Shown: positions 15,848-23,809, numbered from the stretch's first letter. The stretch is DNA of 23,900 nucleotides from JAYFRL01 sp034925905 (GCA_034925905.1 JAYFRL010000028.1:1-23900); one strand, 5' to 3'. Translations and numbers: made by a program. Notes: generated by a model not told the origin, from the sequence alone.

Positions 15848-16180
15848 ATGAGCTTTGGAAAGATGAACACCTTCATAGATATTGTTGAAATGCAAAGAGT
15901 GGTAGATAAAGACGGGTATTACACAGAGGCGGAAGTAGTAGTTGCCTCCGTTAGGGCATATCGAGAAGGTCGGCACGGCAGTATAAAATGGGCTAATATG
16001 GCGGTCTATTCCGAAGCAACAGAGCTGTTTCAGCTTCGATGTATACCAAATGTCACTTTGAACACTTCAATGACCATTGAAAACAATGGTCAGCGTTTTG
16101 AAATCACGTCTGTTGAAAACATAAAGGGGCGTGGAATGTACCTTGAGGTTCTTACAAAAACAATAACCCAGGGTGGGTAA
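15848..16180 (+). CDS. head-tail adaptor / head closure protein
   Basis: The protein has 110 residues. The N-terminus MNTFIDIVEMQRVVDKDGYY and the C-terminal FEITSVENIKGRGMYLEVL are characteristic of the phage head-tail joining family (PF05521). It closes the filled head and gives the surface for the tail. It starts 4 bases after the connector stop and appears complete, ending at TAA 16178-16180. It is the last head gene before the abrupt switch to lysis genes. Confidence 0.85.
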   Translation: MSFGKMNTFIDIVEMQRVVDKDGYYTEAEVVVASVRAYREGRHGSIKWANMAVYSEATELFQLRCIPNVTLNTSMTIENNGQRFEITSVENIKGRGMYLEVLTKTITQGG

Positions 16181-16199
16181 CGCCAGAATCGAGGTAAAT
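16173..16199 (+). pseudogene. eight- to nine-codon stump of the next morphogenesis gene, fused to the holin frame
   Basis: A GTG at 16173 overlaps the adaptor stop by 8 bases, the way coupled phage genes usually begin. It reads (M)GNARIEVN straight into the holin ATG at 16200. Short R/K-I/V-x-V starts are common for HK97 gp10-like neck proteins, the gene expected here. I infer that the deletion joint lies at about 16194-16200. A chance in-frame extension cannot be excluded. Confidence 0.4.
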
Positions 16200-16613
16200 A
16201 TGAAAGAATTTTGGAATGTAGTACAGGTGACCTTTGCCACCATTGGCGGCTGGCTGGGCTGGTTCATGGGGGGATGCGACGGATTACTATATGCGCTTAT
16301 CGCATTCGTGGTTGTGGACTATATCACCGGCATCATGTGCGCAATCGTGGATAAGAAACTGTCCAGCACCGTCGGCTTTCGCGGTATCTTCAAGAAGGTA
16401 CTCATCTTCACGCTGGTGGGTATCGCGCATATTCTCGACATGAACGTCATTGGCACAGGCAGCGTTCTGCGCACTGCCATCATCTTTTTCTACATCTCCA
16501 ACGAGGGTGTGTCGCTTTTGGAGAACGCCGGACACTTAGGTCTGCCTATCCCGGTAAAGCTGAAAGAAGTGCTGGAGCAGCTTCATGACCGCGCCGCTAA
16601 GGAGGAAAAGTAA
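16200..16613 (+). CDS. phage holin
   Basis: The protein has 137 residues, with three or four hydrophobic segments at about 9-23, 29-50, 66-82 and 88-105 and a charged C-terminal tail. The motif VVDYITGIMCAIVDKKLSS and the later FFYISNEGVSLLENAGHLG match the TcdE/Cp-1-type holin family of Firmicutes phages. It forms membrane lesions that release the endolysin at the end of infection. ATG 16200 is preferred because GAGG (16191-16194) precedes it. The amidase begins just one base after its stop codon. Confidence 0.88.
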   Translation: MKEFWNVVQVTFATIGGWLGWFMGGCDGLLYALIAFVVVDYITGIMCAIVDKKLSSTVGFRGIFKKVLIFTLVGIAHILDMNVIGTGSVLRTAIIFFYISNEGVSLLENAGHLGLPIPVKLKEVLEQLHDRAAKEEK

Positions 16614-16614
16614 T

Positions 16615-16707
16615 ATGAATCTACGGAAATTGATATTCACAAACAACGCCTGCTACAAGGCAGGCAGAACTATTGCGGTCAAAGGCATTATGGTTCACTC
16701 CACCGGT
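16615..16707 (+). CDS. endolysin amidase, exon 1
   Basis: There are thirty-one codons from ATG 16615, ending GIMVHSTG. This is the N-terminal strand of an amidase_2 (N-acetylmuramoyl-L-alanine amidase) with the first zinc-binding His at residue 28. GGAGGAAAAG lies upstream. The reading frame is interrupted after Gly 31, exactly between codons, by a group II intron whose first bases are GTGCG. Joined to exon 2 at 19175, it gives an uninterrupted 245-residue protein. Unspliced, it would continue briefly into intron sequence and stop. Confidence 0.85.
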
Positions 16708-16968
16708 GTGCGCCCAGATAGGGTGTTGATAAAAGCAAATTAAGGAATTGCCCCGCAAGGTAACGCGGGAATCCACCTGCCTAACCGAAAGGCAAAAGCT
16801 GACACGGGAACATAGCACGGCAGGAAATCGGCAAGTCGTTTAAGGTAACAGAACGCGACTGAACCGAGAGGATAAGCAAGCATAAGGATAAAACTGTATT
16901 TGTTTAAGGCGAGTTTCAAGTTTCCGTTGAATGCGGACAGAGGAAAGTGCCTGATACCTCTGTATATG

Positions 16969-17005
16969 AGTAACGCAAGTCTGCACCGGTGTCTTGCGGG
17001 TTACT
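16969..17005 (+). ncRNA. intron EBS1 hairpin (exon-binding site)
   Basis: AGTAACGCAAG and CTTGC...GTTACT form a stem that displays ACCGGTG (16985-16991). This is perfectly complementary over 7 bases to the last 7 bases of exon 1 (CACCGGT, 16701-16707), the expected EBS1-IBS1 pairing. The motif is nearly palindromic, so orientation alone is not informative, but the place and loop context fit. Confidence 0.75.
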
Positions 17006-17262
17006 GAATAACTCATATAACAAGCCGGAGAGCCGGTGTTAACGAAACGAAAGCATATCCGACAACTTGCGAGCCTATTATCAATGCTAACTGGGGATAC
17101 CCTAAACGGGAATGCCGGAAACGGCTATGGCGTTTGCGCCTGAATATCCCGCATGGGTACGGAGCGCCCGTAGTAGTCAAGGGCGGTAACGCCGTCATAA
17201 TGGCGAAGGGGCGCAGTTATTGCGTGCTAAAACCAAAAGTTGATTAGGGAGGAATACCTCAA

Positions 17263-19053
17263 ATGCAACCAACAACCGAAGTTTTAGAGAAAATTCGGCA
17301 AAACTCACAGCGTAAACCTGATGAAATTTTCACCAGGCTATACCGCTATCTGCTAAGACCAGACCTGTACTATCTTGCCTACAAGCACCTGTATGCCAAT
17401 AACGGCGCAGCAACCGAGGGTGTAAACAATGACACGGCGGACGGATTCAGCCCGCGAAAGATTGATAAAATCATTCAAATGCTGACAGATGAAAGCTATA
17501 CGCCAAGCCCTGCCAGACGAACCTATATCAAAAAGGCAAACGGTAAAATGCGCCCGCTGGGCATTCCCACATTTACGGATAAGCTAATCCAAGAAGCCTT
17601 GCACATGATACTGGAAGCGGTATATGAACCGATTTTCCTTGACTGCTCCCATGGCTTTAGACCGAACAGGAGCTGTCACACCGCGCTAAAAGGTATAAAA
17701 AAAGGCTTTAACGGTATCCGCTGGTTTGTAGAGGGGGACATCAAGGGGTGTTTTGATAATATCAATCATCAAGTATTGGTGGGTATTATCGGCAAAAAAA
17801 TCAAAGACGCACGGTTAATAAAGCTTGTATACAAGTTTTTGAAAGCGGGATATATTGAGGATTGGCGATACAATAATACCCACAGCGGAACGCCGCAGGG
17901 CGGTATCGTTTCCCCTATCTTTGCCAACATTTACTTGCATGAGCTGGATAAATTTGTGTCGCAAATGGCATATGACTTTGACTCTCCAAGCACACAGGTT
18001 AAAACTACTGAATACAACCGTATTGCGAAAAAACTGTCAAAAATAAGCATTGCGCTGAAAACGGCTGGTGAAAGTGAAAAAACCTTGCTACTGGAAAAGC
18101 GTAAAATTCTCCGCACTGAATTGTTGAAAACGCCCTGCAAGTCGCAGACAGATAAGAAAATCAAATATATCCGCTATGCGGACGACTTTCTAATCGGCGT
18201 AAACGGCAATAAGGAAGATTGCGAGGATATTAAGAGCAGATTGTCAGAGTTTATAGCTTGTACCCTTAAAATGGAACTAAGCGAAGAAAAAACACTTATC
18301 ACACACAGTAATTCTTATGCGCGGTTTCTTGGGTATGATGTACGGGTCAGGCGTGATGGTACAATTGGACATGGAGGCGCAAATAACAGTACGCAACGGA
18401 CATTAAATAATACGATAGAGTTGTGTATTCCGCTTGAAGATAAAATCATGCGTTTCTTGTTTGATAAAGAAGTTATACAGCAGAAAAACGGTCAAATAAA
18501 GCCATGTGCGAGAAAATCAATGGTGCGCTGTACAGAATTTGAAATTGTATCGGCATACAATGCGGAACTGCGAGGGATATGCAACTTTTATTCTATGGCG
18601 AGTAATTATAACAGCATAAGTTATTTTGCTTATCTTATGGAGTATAGTTGTCTTAAAACCTTGGCGGCAAAGAATGGCTCTAACAGCCGTAAAATTATTG
18701 CTTCCCACAAGGACGGCAAAGGCGGCTGGTGCATTCCCTATCATACAAAAGCAGGTGAGAAAAATTTACACTTTGCAGATTACAGGGATTGTAAAGGAGC
18801 GGCAAATCCAAACGATACAATTACTAACGCGGCAACAATTTACAGCAATTCTATTACGACCTTTGAAAGTCGTTTAGCCGCGAAAATCTGTGAGTTATGC
18901 GGTTGCACAGATAGCGAATACTATGAAATTCATCATGTGAACAAAGTCAAAAACCTATCCGGAAAAGCCCAGTGGGAGCGTGTGATGATTGCCAAACGGC
19001 GTAAAACTCTGGTGGTTTGCAGGAAGTGTCACCATGAAATGCACAGTCAATGA
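17263..19053 (+). CDS. ltrA-like: group II intron reverse transcriptase/maturase with HNH endonuclease
   Basis: The protein has 596 residues. The reverse transcriptase blocks are visible in order: PLGIPTFTDKLIQEAL, DCSHGFRPNRSCHTAL, VEGDIKGCFDNINH, HSGTPQGGIVSPIFANIYL, the catalytic YADD at 305-308, and RFLGYDV. The maturase X segment is ELRGICNFYSMASNYNSISY. The C-terminus has a zinc HNH endonuclease, CELCGCTDSEYYEIHHVNKV then CRKCHHEMH. All catalytic residues are kept. It assists intron splicing and target-primed insertion. ATG 17263 follows GGGAGGAATACC. It lies in intron domain IV. Confidence 0.93.
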   Translation: MQPTTEVLEKIRQNSQRKPDEIFTRLYRYLLRPDLYYLAYKHLYANNGAATEGVNNDTADGFSPRKIDKIIQMLTDESYTPSPARRTYIKKANGKMRPLGIPTFTDKLIQEALHMILEAVYEPIFLDCSHGFRPNRSCHTALKGIKKGFNGIRWFVEGDIKGCFDNINHQVLVGIIGKKIKDARLIKLVYKFLKAGYIEDWRYNNTHSGTPQGGIVSPIFANIYLHELDKFVSQMAYDFDSPSTQVKTTEYNRIAKKLSKISIALKTAGESEKTLLLEKRKILRTELLKTPCKSQTDKKIKYIRYADDFLIGVNGNKEDCEDIKSRLSEFIACTLKMELSEEKTLITHSNSYARFLGYDVRVRRDGTIGHGGANNSTQRTLNNTIELCIPLEDKIMRFLFDKEVIQQKNGQIKPCARKSMVRCTEFEIVSAYNAELRGICNFYSMASNYNSISYFAYLMEYSCLKTLAAKNGSNSRKIIASHKDGKGGWCIPYHTKAGEKNLHFADYRDCKGAANPNDTITNAATIYSNSITTFESRLAAKICELCGCTDSEYYEIHHVNKVKNLSGKAQWERVMIAKRRKTLVVCRKCHHEMHSQ

Positions 19054-19079
19054 GTTTTGTAAAATGGAGCAATAATGGC

Positions 19080-19113
19080 GAGCCGTGTACATTGAGAGGT
19101 GTAAGCACGGTTC
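19080..19113 (+). ncRNA. group II intron domain V
   Basis: This 34-base hairpin begins GAGCCGTGTAC and ends GCACGGTTC. It is the strongly conserved catalytic domain V with its AGC-type triad near the start. It sits 26 bases after the maturase stop and before domain VI. Confidence 0.88.
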
Positions 19114-19174
19114 TGGGAGAGGTCTGAGCAAACCTGCCGCAGAAATACGGCAAGGCGGCTCTTTCCTACTCTAC

Positions 19175-19819
19175 GCGAACAATCCGAATCTGCGTCGTTA
19201 TGTGGGTCCGGACGATGGATTGCTTGGCAAGAATCAATATAACAACCACTGGAATCAAGACAAACCGGGCGGTCGGCAGGTCTGCGTACATGGCTTCATC
19301 GGAAAACTGGCTGATGGCAGTATCGCTACCTATCAGACACTGCCGTGGAATCATCGCGGTTGGCATGGGGCTTCCGGCTCAAAAGGATCGGTCAATGACA
19401 GTCACACAAGTTTTGAAATCTGCGAGGATGGCCTAACCGACAAAGCTTATTTCAACGCAGTCTACAAGGAAGCCACCGAACTGTGTGCCTATCTCTGCAA
19501 GGAGTATAAGCTCGACCCGATGGCGGATGGCGTTATTATCGGTCATTACGAGGGGCATAAACGCGGCATCGCCAGTAACCATGCCGACCCCGGCCACTGG
19601 TTTCCGAAGCACGGAAAGTCGATGGATACATTTAGAGCAGAGGTCAAAAGGCTACTCACGGCAACAGAACCGTCAAAACCTCCCACTTCCACCCCAACTG
19701 AACCGAAAAAGCTATACCGTGTACAAGTCGGTGCTTACGCCGTCAAAGCTAATGCTGATGCCGTACTCAAAAGAGTCAAGGCGGCGGGATTTACGGATGC
19801 TTTCATCAAAACCGAATAA
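19175..19819 (+). CDS. endolysin amidase, exon 2 with C-terminal SPOR-like domain
   Basis: The remaining 214 residues, numbered with exon 1, begin ANNPNLRRYVGPDDG. They contain TYQTLPWNHRGWHG, FEICEDG (Glu 113) and SNHADPGHWFPKHG with the second zinc ligands (His 167, Asp 169, His 172 region). The catalytic part ends near 190. A Ser/Thr/Pro linker and a short SPOR-like wall-binding unit (YRVQVGAYAVKANADAVLKR, 212-231) follow. The enzyme cuts the amide between muramic acid and the stem peptide. A longer open frame from 19085 includes intron domains V/VI and is not a natural start. Lysis therefore depends on intron splicing. Confidence 0.88.
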   Translation, partial: ANNPNLRRYVGPDDGLLGKNQYNNHWNQDKPGGRQVCVHGFIGKLADGSIATYQTLPWNHRGWHGASGSKGSVNDSHTSFEICEDGLTDKAYFNAVYKEATELCAYLCKEYKLDPMADGVIIGHYEGHKRGIASNHADPGHWFPKHGKSMDTFRAEVKRLLTATEPSKPPTSTPTEPKKLYRVQVGAYAVKANADAVLKRVKAAGFTDAFIKTE

Positions 19820-19840
19820 CCAGCATATGCTGGTACGCAA

Positions 19841-19884
19841 GTGCCCCTCTTCTGTCTGTAGACGGTAGAGGGGCGCTTTTTATT
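19841..19884 (+). terminator. strong terminator after the lysis genes
   Basis: GTGCCCCTCT (19841-19850) pairs with AGAGGGGCGC (19867-19876) over 10 bp including one G-U. A 5-bp inner stem with a TGTA loop extends it, and TTTTTATT follows. It separates the lysis module from the recombinase operon. Confidence 0.85.
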
Positions 19885-19909
19885 TCCCCTCCGAATGGAG
19901 GAAATCTGA

Positions 19910-20137
19910 GTGAACAACTTACAAAACCAAGGTATCAGCAAAAGCGATATTAATGCTGTATCGAAAAAAAGGCCTGTACCGCAGGAACAAATGCAGCGTG
20001 AAGTCGATTATGTCAGGGCACAACAGATACTAACCGCAATGATGAATTGTGGACTTATTTCCTTGTCAGAGTTCAACAAGATAACCGAGCTAAACCGCAA
20101 AACTTTCTCACCATTATTAGCTGAGATTATGCTCTAA
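19910..20137 (+). CDS. small SHOCT-like protein upstream of recombinases
   Basis: The protein has 75 residues. The C-terminal 40 (YVRAQQILTAMMNCGLISLS, then EFNKITELNRKTFSPLLAEI) resemble the short SHOCT_2-type helical unit that accompanies serine recombinases in Clostridia prophages. The N-terminal part is polar and has no motif. The start is GTG 19910 after AATGGAGG. That site can pair with CCTCC (19888-19892), so translation may be controlled. A role as a recombination directionality or accessory factor is possible from position but unproven. Confidence 0.65.
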   Translation: MNNLQNQGISKSDINAVSKKRPVPQEQMQREVDYVRAQQILTAMMNCGLISLSEFNKITELNRKTFSPLLAEIML

Positions 20138-20195
20138 AACCGTTGATATAACTTGGTTTTGACGGTAACATGTGACACTGACAGGAGGTGAGAAA

Positions 20196-21758
20196 TTGAA
20201 AAAGGTAACAAAAATTGCTCAAAATACAGTCGATTTAGCTGAACAGTCCAAGCTCAGAGTTGCAGCTTATTGCCGTGTGTCTACCTACAGTGATGAGCAA
20301 CTCGTCAGTCTGGATACGCAAATAAAACACTACAAAACCTACATCAATGCAAACCCTGAATGGGCGTTTGCAGGTCTTTATTATGACGAAGGCATCACAG
20401 GCACGAAAAAAGAAAAACGACCTGAGTTGCTTCGAATGATTACCGACTGCGAAGACAGAAAAATAGACCTCATTGTAACGAAGTCTATCAGCAGATTTGC
20501 TCGAAACACTACCGACTGCCTTGAACTGGTTCGAAAACTGCTTGACCTCGGCATTTTTATTTATTTCGAGAAAGAGAACATCAACACAGGGTCAATGGAA
20601 AGTGAACTCATGCTGTCAATCCTAAGTGGACTGGCCGAAAGTGAATCGGTTTCCATCGCTGAAAACAACAAGTGGTCAATTCAGCGTCGCTTTCAAAATG
20701 GCACGTACAAGATATCCTATCCACCCTATGGCTACGATAACATAGATGGCGGGATGGTCGTTAACGAGCAACAAGCAGAAATTGTTCGCTATATTTTCGC
20801 TTCAATTCTATCCGGTAAAAGCACTCATAAAATCGCCGACGAGTTGAACAACCGAAAAGTACCCACCAAAAAAGTTGGCCACTGGACAGCAACAACAATC
20901 CGTGGAATGGTGGGGAACGAAAAATATACAGGAGATGCCATTTTTCAAAAAACCTATACTGATGTCCATTTTAATCGCCATAACAACAGGGGCGAGAAGG
21001 ATCGGTATCTGATCAAAAACCATCATGAGGCAATTATCAGTCATGAAGATTTTGACGCTGCTCAGGATATTATCGAACAGCGTGGCAAGGAAAAAGGCTT
21101 AGAAAGGCAACATAAAAAATATCAGAACCGATACCCCTTTTCAGGAAAAATCATCTGTGGTCAGTGCGGAGGTACATTTAAGCGCAGAATCCATTCAAGC
21201 GGCAGGCATAGAATTGCTTGGTGCTGCTCCACTCATATCGCAAACATCAAGAAATGCTCTATGAAATATGTGCCGGAGTCCGATTTTGAATACGCATTTG
21301 TCACCATGATGAACAAGCTCATATTCGGGCACGAGTTTGTCCTCAAGCCGTTGCTCATCAGTCTGCGTGGGATGAATTCAGATGAAACTCTAGAAAGCAT
21401 CCAGGCGATTGACAAGAAACTCGAAGAAAATGTGGAACAGCGAAATGTACTGGTTGGGCTGATGACCAAAAAATATCTTGAGCCTGCCGTTTACAATAAG
21501 AGCAACAATGAGCTGTTGCAAGAGGCAGAACGCCTACGCCGTCAAAAAGAATCCATAACTCGATTTTTGAATAATGACTTTCAAAACCTAAGTGAGGTCA
21601 GTGCTCTGCTGCAATATGCTACCAAAGCATCGATGCTGAAGGGCTTTGACGGGGACATTTTCAAACGCTTTGTTGAGCGGGTTATTGTGTATTCCAGGTC
21701 GGAGATTGGATTCGAATTAAAAAGCGGCATTACACTCAAAGAAAGGCTGGTGAGATAA
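20196..21758 (+). CDS. large serine recombinase 1
   Basis: The protein has 520 residues. The resolvase domain has RVAAYCRVST with catalytic Ser 29, TKSISRFARNTTDCLELVRK and YFEKENINTGSMESELMLSI. The recombinase domain follows (PPYGYDNIDGGMVVNEQQAE, IRGMVGNEKYTGDAIFQKTY), then a zinc ribbon CGQCGGTFKRR...CC and a coiled-coil C-terminus. It can catalyse att-site integration or excision. TTG 20196 is preferred because AGGAGGTG (20183-20190) lies 5 bases upstream. An in-frame GTG at 20172 precedes the ribosome site. The protein looks intact and is the best candidate for the active integrase. Confidence 0.88.
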   Translation: MKKVTKIAQNTVDLAEQSKLRVAAYCRVSTYSDEQLVSLDTQIKHYKTYINANPEWAFAGLYYDEGITGTKKEKRPELLRMITDCEDRKIDLIVTKSISRFARNTTDCLELVRKLLDLGIFIYFEKENINTGSMESELMLSILSGLAESESVSIAENNKWSIQRRFQNGTYKISYPPYGYDNIDGGMVVNEQQAEIVRYIFASILSGKSTHKIADELNNRKVPTKKVGHWTATTIRGMVGNEKYTGDAIFQKTYTDVHFNRHNNRGEKDRYLIKNHHEAIISHEDFDAAQDIIEQRGKEKGLERQHKKYQNRYPFSGKIICGQCGGTFKRRIHSSGRHRIAWCCSTHIANIKKCSMKYVPESDFEYAFVTMMNKLIFGHEFVLKPLLISLRGMNSDETLESIQAIDKKLEENVEQRNVLVGLMTKKYLEPAVYNKSNNELLQEAERLRRQKESITRFLNNDFQNLSEVSALLQYATKASMLKGFDGDIFKRFVERVIVYSRSEIGFELKSGITLKERLVR

Positions 21759-22190
21759 ATGAGTCACACGCCATTTGGCTACCGTATTGAAAACGGAAAA
21801 GCCGTAATTGATATAGAAGCTGCCGAGCAGATTAAGACCTTGTTTCATTCCTATTTGTCCGGCGATTCACTGGCAACTGCTGCAAAGAAGGCGGGTATCA
21901 CAGCCTTCCACGCGGGAATCGGCAGAATGCTTCGTAATACGCGTTATCTTGGCGACGACTATTACCCCGCCATAATCGACCCGAACACGTTTACATCCGC
22001 CGAAGCGGAGCGTATCAGGCGGGCTGAGAAACTCGGTCGTATTTATGAACCAAATGAAGAAACAACGGTCGTCTATCCTACTGCTTTTCATGTAATAGAA
22101 GGAAGAGAAGAATTCGACGACCCCTTTGCACAGGCGGAACACGCCTACAGTTTAATCGAAACGGAGGTGAACAAGAATGGCAGTAAGTAA
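21759..22190 (+). CDS. recombinase-domain accessory protein lacking a catalytic domain
   Basis: The protein has 143 residues. The sequence PFGYRIENGKAVIDIEAAEQ, then GIGRMLRNTRYLGDDYYPAI, is the DNA-binding recombinase domain of large serine recombinases. No resolvase domain with its Ser is present. The ATG immediately follows the TAA of recombinase 1, and the gene overlaps recombinase 2 by 14 bases, so all three are co-translated. I infer a DNA-binding partner of the two full recombinases. It could instead be the relic of a third recombinase, but its start is too clean for simple decay. Confidence 0.75.
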   Translation: MSHTPFGYRIENGKAVIDIEAAEQIKTLFHSYLSGDSLATAAKKAGITAFHAGIGRMLRNTRYLGDDYYPAIIDPNTFTSAEAERIRRAEKLGRIYEPNEETTVVYPTAFHVIEGREEFDDPFAQAEHAYSLIETEVNKNGSK

Positions 22191-23673
22191 AAGCGTCACC
22201 GTGATTCCTGCAAGGAAGCATGCCCGAAAAGGTGCAGACGAAGAAAAACCCAAACTCCGGGTTGCGGCATACTGCCGAGTTTCCACGGACAGTGACGAGC
22301 AGGCTACCAGTTATGACACGCAGATTGAGCACTATACCACCTACATACAAGGTCACCCCGACTGGGTACTGGCGGGGATTTTTGCGGACGACGGTATCTC
22401 CGGTACCAATACTAAGAAACGCGAAGAATTTAACCGCATGATTGACGAGTGTATGGCCGGTAATATCGATATGATCATTACAAAGTCCATCAGCCGATTT
22501 GCCCGAAACACACTGGACTGTTTGAAATATATCCGTCAGCTCAAGGAGAAAAACATTCCCGTTTATTTTGAAAAAGAAAATATAAACACCATGGATTCCA
22601 AGGGCGAAGTCCTGCTCACAATTATGGCATCCCTTGCCCAACAGGAAAGCCAGTCATTGAGCCAAAACGTAAAGCTGGGTCTGCAGTATCGTTATCAGCA
22701 AGGTGAAATCCAAGTCAACTGTGCTCGGTTTCTCGGTTATACAAAGGATGAAGACAAGCGCCTGGTGGTTGTACCCGAGGAAGCTGAAATCATCAAGCGC
22801 ATTTACCGAGAATACCTTGAGGGTGCCAGTATGCTGAAAATCGCTCGCGGTTTGGAAGCGGATGGTATCCTTAACGGTGCGGGCAGGGAACGCTGGCATA
22901 CAAGTAACATAAATCAGATCCTGCGTAACGAGAAGTACATCGGCGACGCGCTTTTACAGAAAACATACACGGTTGACTTCCTCACAAAAAAGCGGGTCAA
23001 GAACAACGGTATCGTTCCGCAGTATTATGTAGAAGGCTCGCATGAAGCCATTATCCCGCGTGAAGTCTTCATGCAGGTGCAGGAGGAACTTATCCGCCGC
23101 CGCATCGTCCACACCAGCCCGAACGGAAAAACCAGAACCTTCAGCAGCAACCACTGCTTCGCTCAGATAGTCATCTGCGGCAACTGCGGTGAAGTCTTCC
23201 GTAGGGTGCACTGGAACAACCGTGGCAAGAAATCCATCGTCTGGCGGTGCGTCAGCAGACTGGAAAACACCGGCCTATTTTGCGATGCCCGAACGGTTCT
23301 GGAAAGCACCATCGAGCAGGTCCTTGTAACCGCCATCAATCAAACACTCTGCGACAAAGACTCTTTCCTCACAATCCTACAGGATAACATTGCCACCACC
23401 ATTACTCGTGAAGGCGACAAAGCCTTGGCAGATATCGATAAGCGGTTGGAGGAACTGCAAACGGAACTACTGAAGCTTGCCACCTCTAATGCCGATTATG
23501 ATAAAGTCGGTGATGAGATACACCGACTGCGTGACCAGAAACAAAAGATGCAGCTTGAAAGTGCTAACCGTGATGAACTCAAAAAGCGCATGGCTGATAT
23601 GAGCACATTCCTAAAAAAGCACCCCCCCCGTCCTCGCCGAATACAACGAGCAGCTTGTCCGGCGGCTTATTGA
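22177..23673 (+). CDS. large serine recombinase 2, C-terminal frameshift
   Basis: The protein has 498 residues as read. The resolvase domain has RVAAYCRVST with catalytic Ser 36 and TKSISRFARNTLDCLKYIRQ. The recombinase domain includes ILRNEKYIGDALLQKTYTVD, the zinc ribbon CGNCGEVFRR, and a coiled coil from about 420. ACGGAGGTGAAC precedes ATG 22177. Near the end, a run of eight C (23622-23629) shifts the frame to PRPRRIQRAA and a stop at 23671-23673. Removing one C restores the family ending (PVLAEYNEQLVRRLIEKVTI ... VDVDE) to TAA 23744-23746, a 522-residue protein. The last about 35 residues are therefore abnormal, while catalytic parts are intact. Confidence 0.85.
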   Translation: MAVSKSVTVIPARKHARKGADEEKPKLRVAAYCRVSTDSDEQATSYDTQIEHYTTYIQGHPDWVLAGIFADDGISGTNTKKREEFNRMIDECMAGNIDMIITKSISRFARNTLDCLKYIRQLKEKNIPVYFEKENINTMDSKGEVLLTIMASLAQQESQSLSQNVKLGLQYRYQQGEIQVNCARFLGYTKDEDKRLVVVPEEAEIIKRIYREYLEGASMLKIARGLEADGILNGAGRERWHTSNINQILRNEKYIGDALLQKTYTVDFLTKKRVKNNGIVPQYYVEGSHEAIIPREVFMQVQEELIRRRIVHTSPNGKTRTFSSNHCFAQIVICGNCGEVFRRVHWNNRGKKSIVWRCVSRLENTGLFCDARTVLESTIEQVLVTAINQTLCDKDSFLTILQDNIATTITREGDKALADIDKRLEELQTELLKLATSNADYDKVGDEIHRLRDQKQKMQLESANRDELKKRMADMSTFLKKHPPRPRRIQRAACPAAY

Positions 23674-23758
23674 GAAGGTTACCATCTACGAGAACAAATT
23701 CACCGTGGAATTCAAGTCTGGTGTAACGGTGGATGTGGATGAATAAGGGTGAAAACGA

Positions 23759-23809
23759 GCAAGGCACCCTACGTTGTATAATTCTTGTAGAGTGCCTTGC
23801 CGTTTTTTT
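23759..23809 (+). terminator. terminator closing the recombinase operon
   Basis: GCAAGGCAC (23759-23767) pairs with GTGCCTTGC (23792-23800), extended by CTAC/GTAG with one mismatch, and T7 follows at 23803-23809. It lies 12 bases after the restored recombinase stop. Confidence 0.85.

Larger units (their letters stand above)
16708..19174 (+). mobile_element. complete group II intron inserted in the endolysin gene
   Basis: The 5' end GTGCGCCCAGATAGGGTG fits the GUGYG consensus, and the 3' end ...CTAC fits the AY ending. The EBS1 loop (16985-16991), the domain IV reverse transcriptase frame (17263-19053), domain V (19080-19113) and a domain VI helix with a candidate branch-point A at 19168 (7 nt from the end) are all present. 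The length is 2467 bases. The ribozyme and protein appear intact, so splicing and retrohoming could be active. The subclass was not assigned. The boundaries are supported by exact restoration of the amidase frame. Confidence 0.9.

Noticed and set aside
19085..19174. Longer amidase start at 19085
   Set aside because: This segment is intron domain V/VI read by chance in frame. Joining exon 1 at 16707 to 19175 restores the family sequence exactly.
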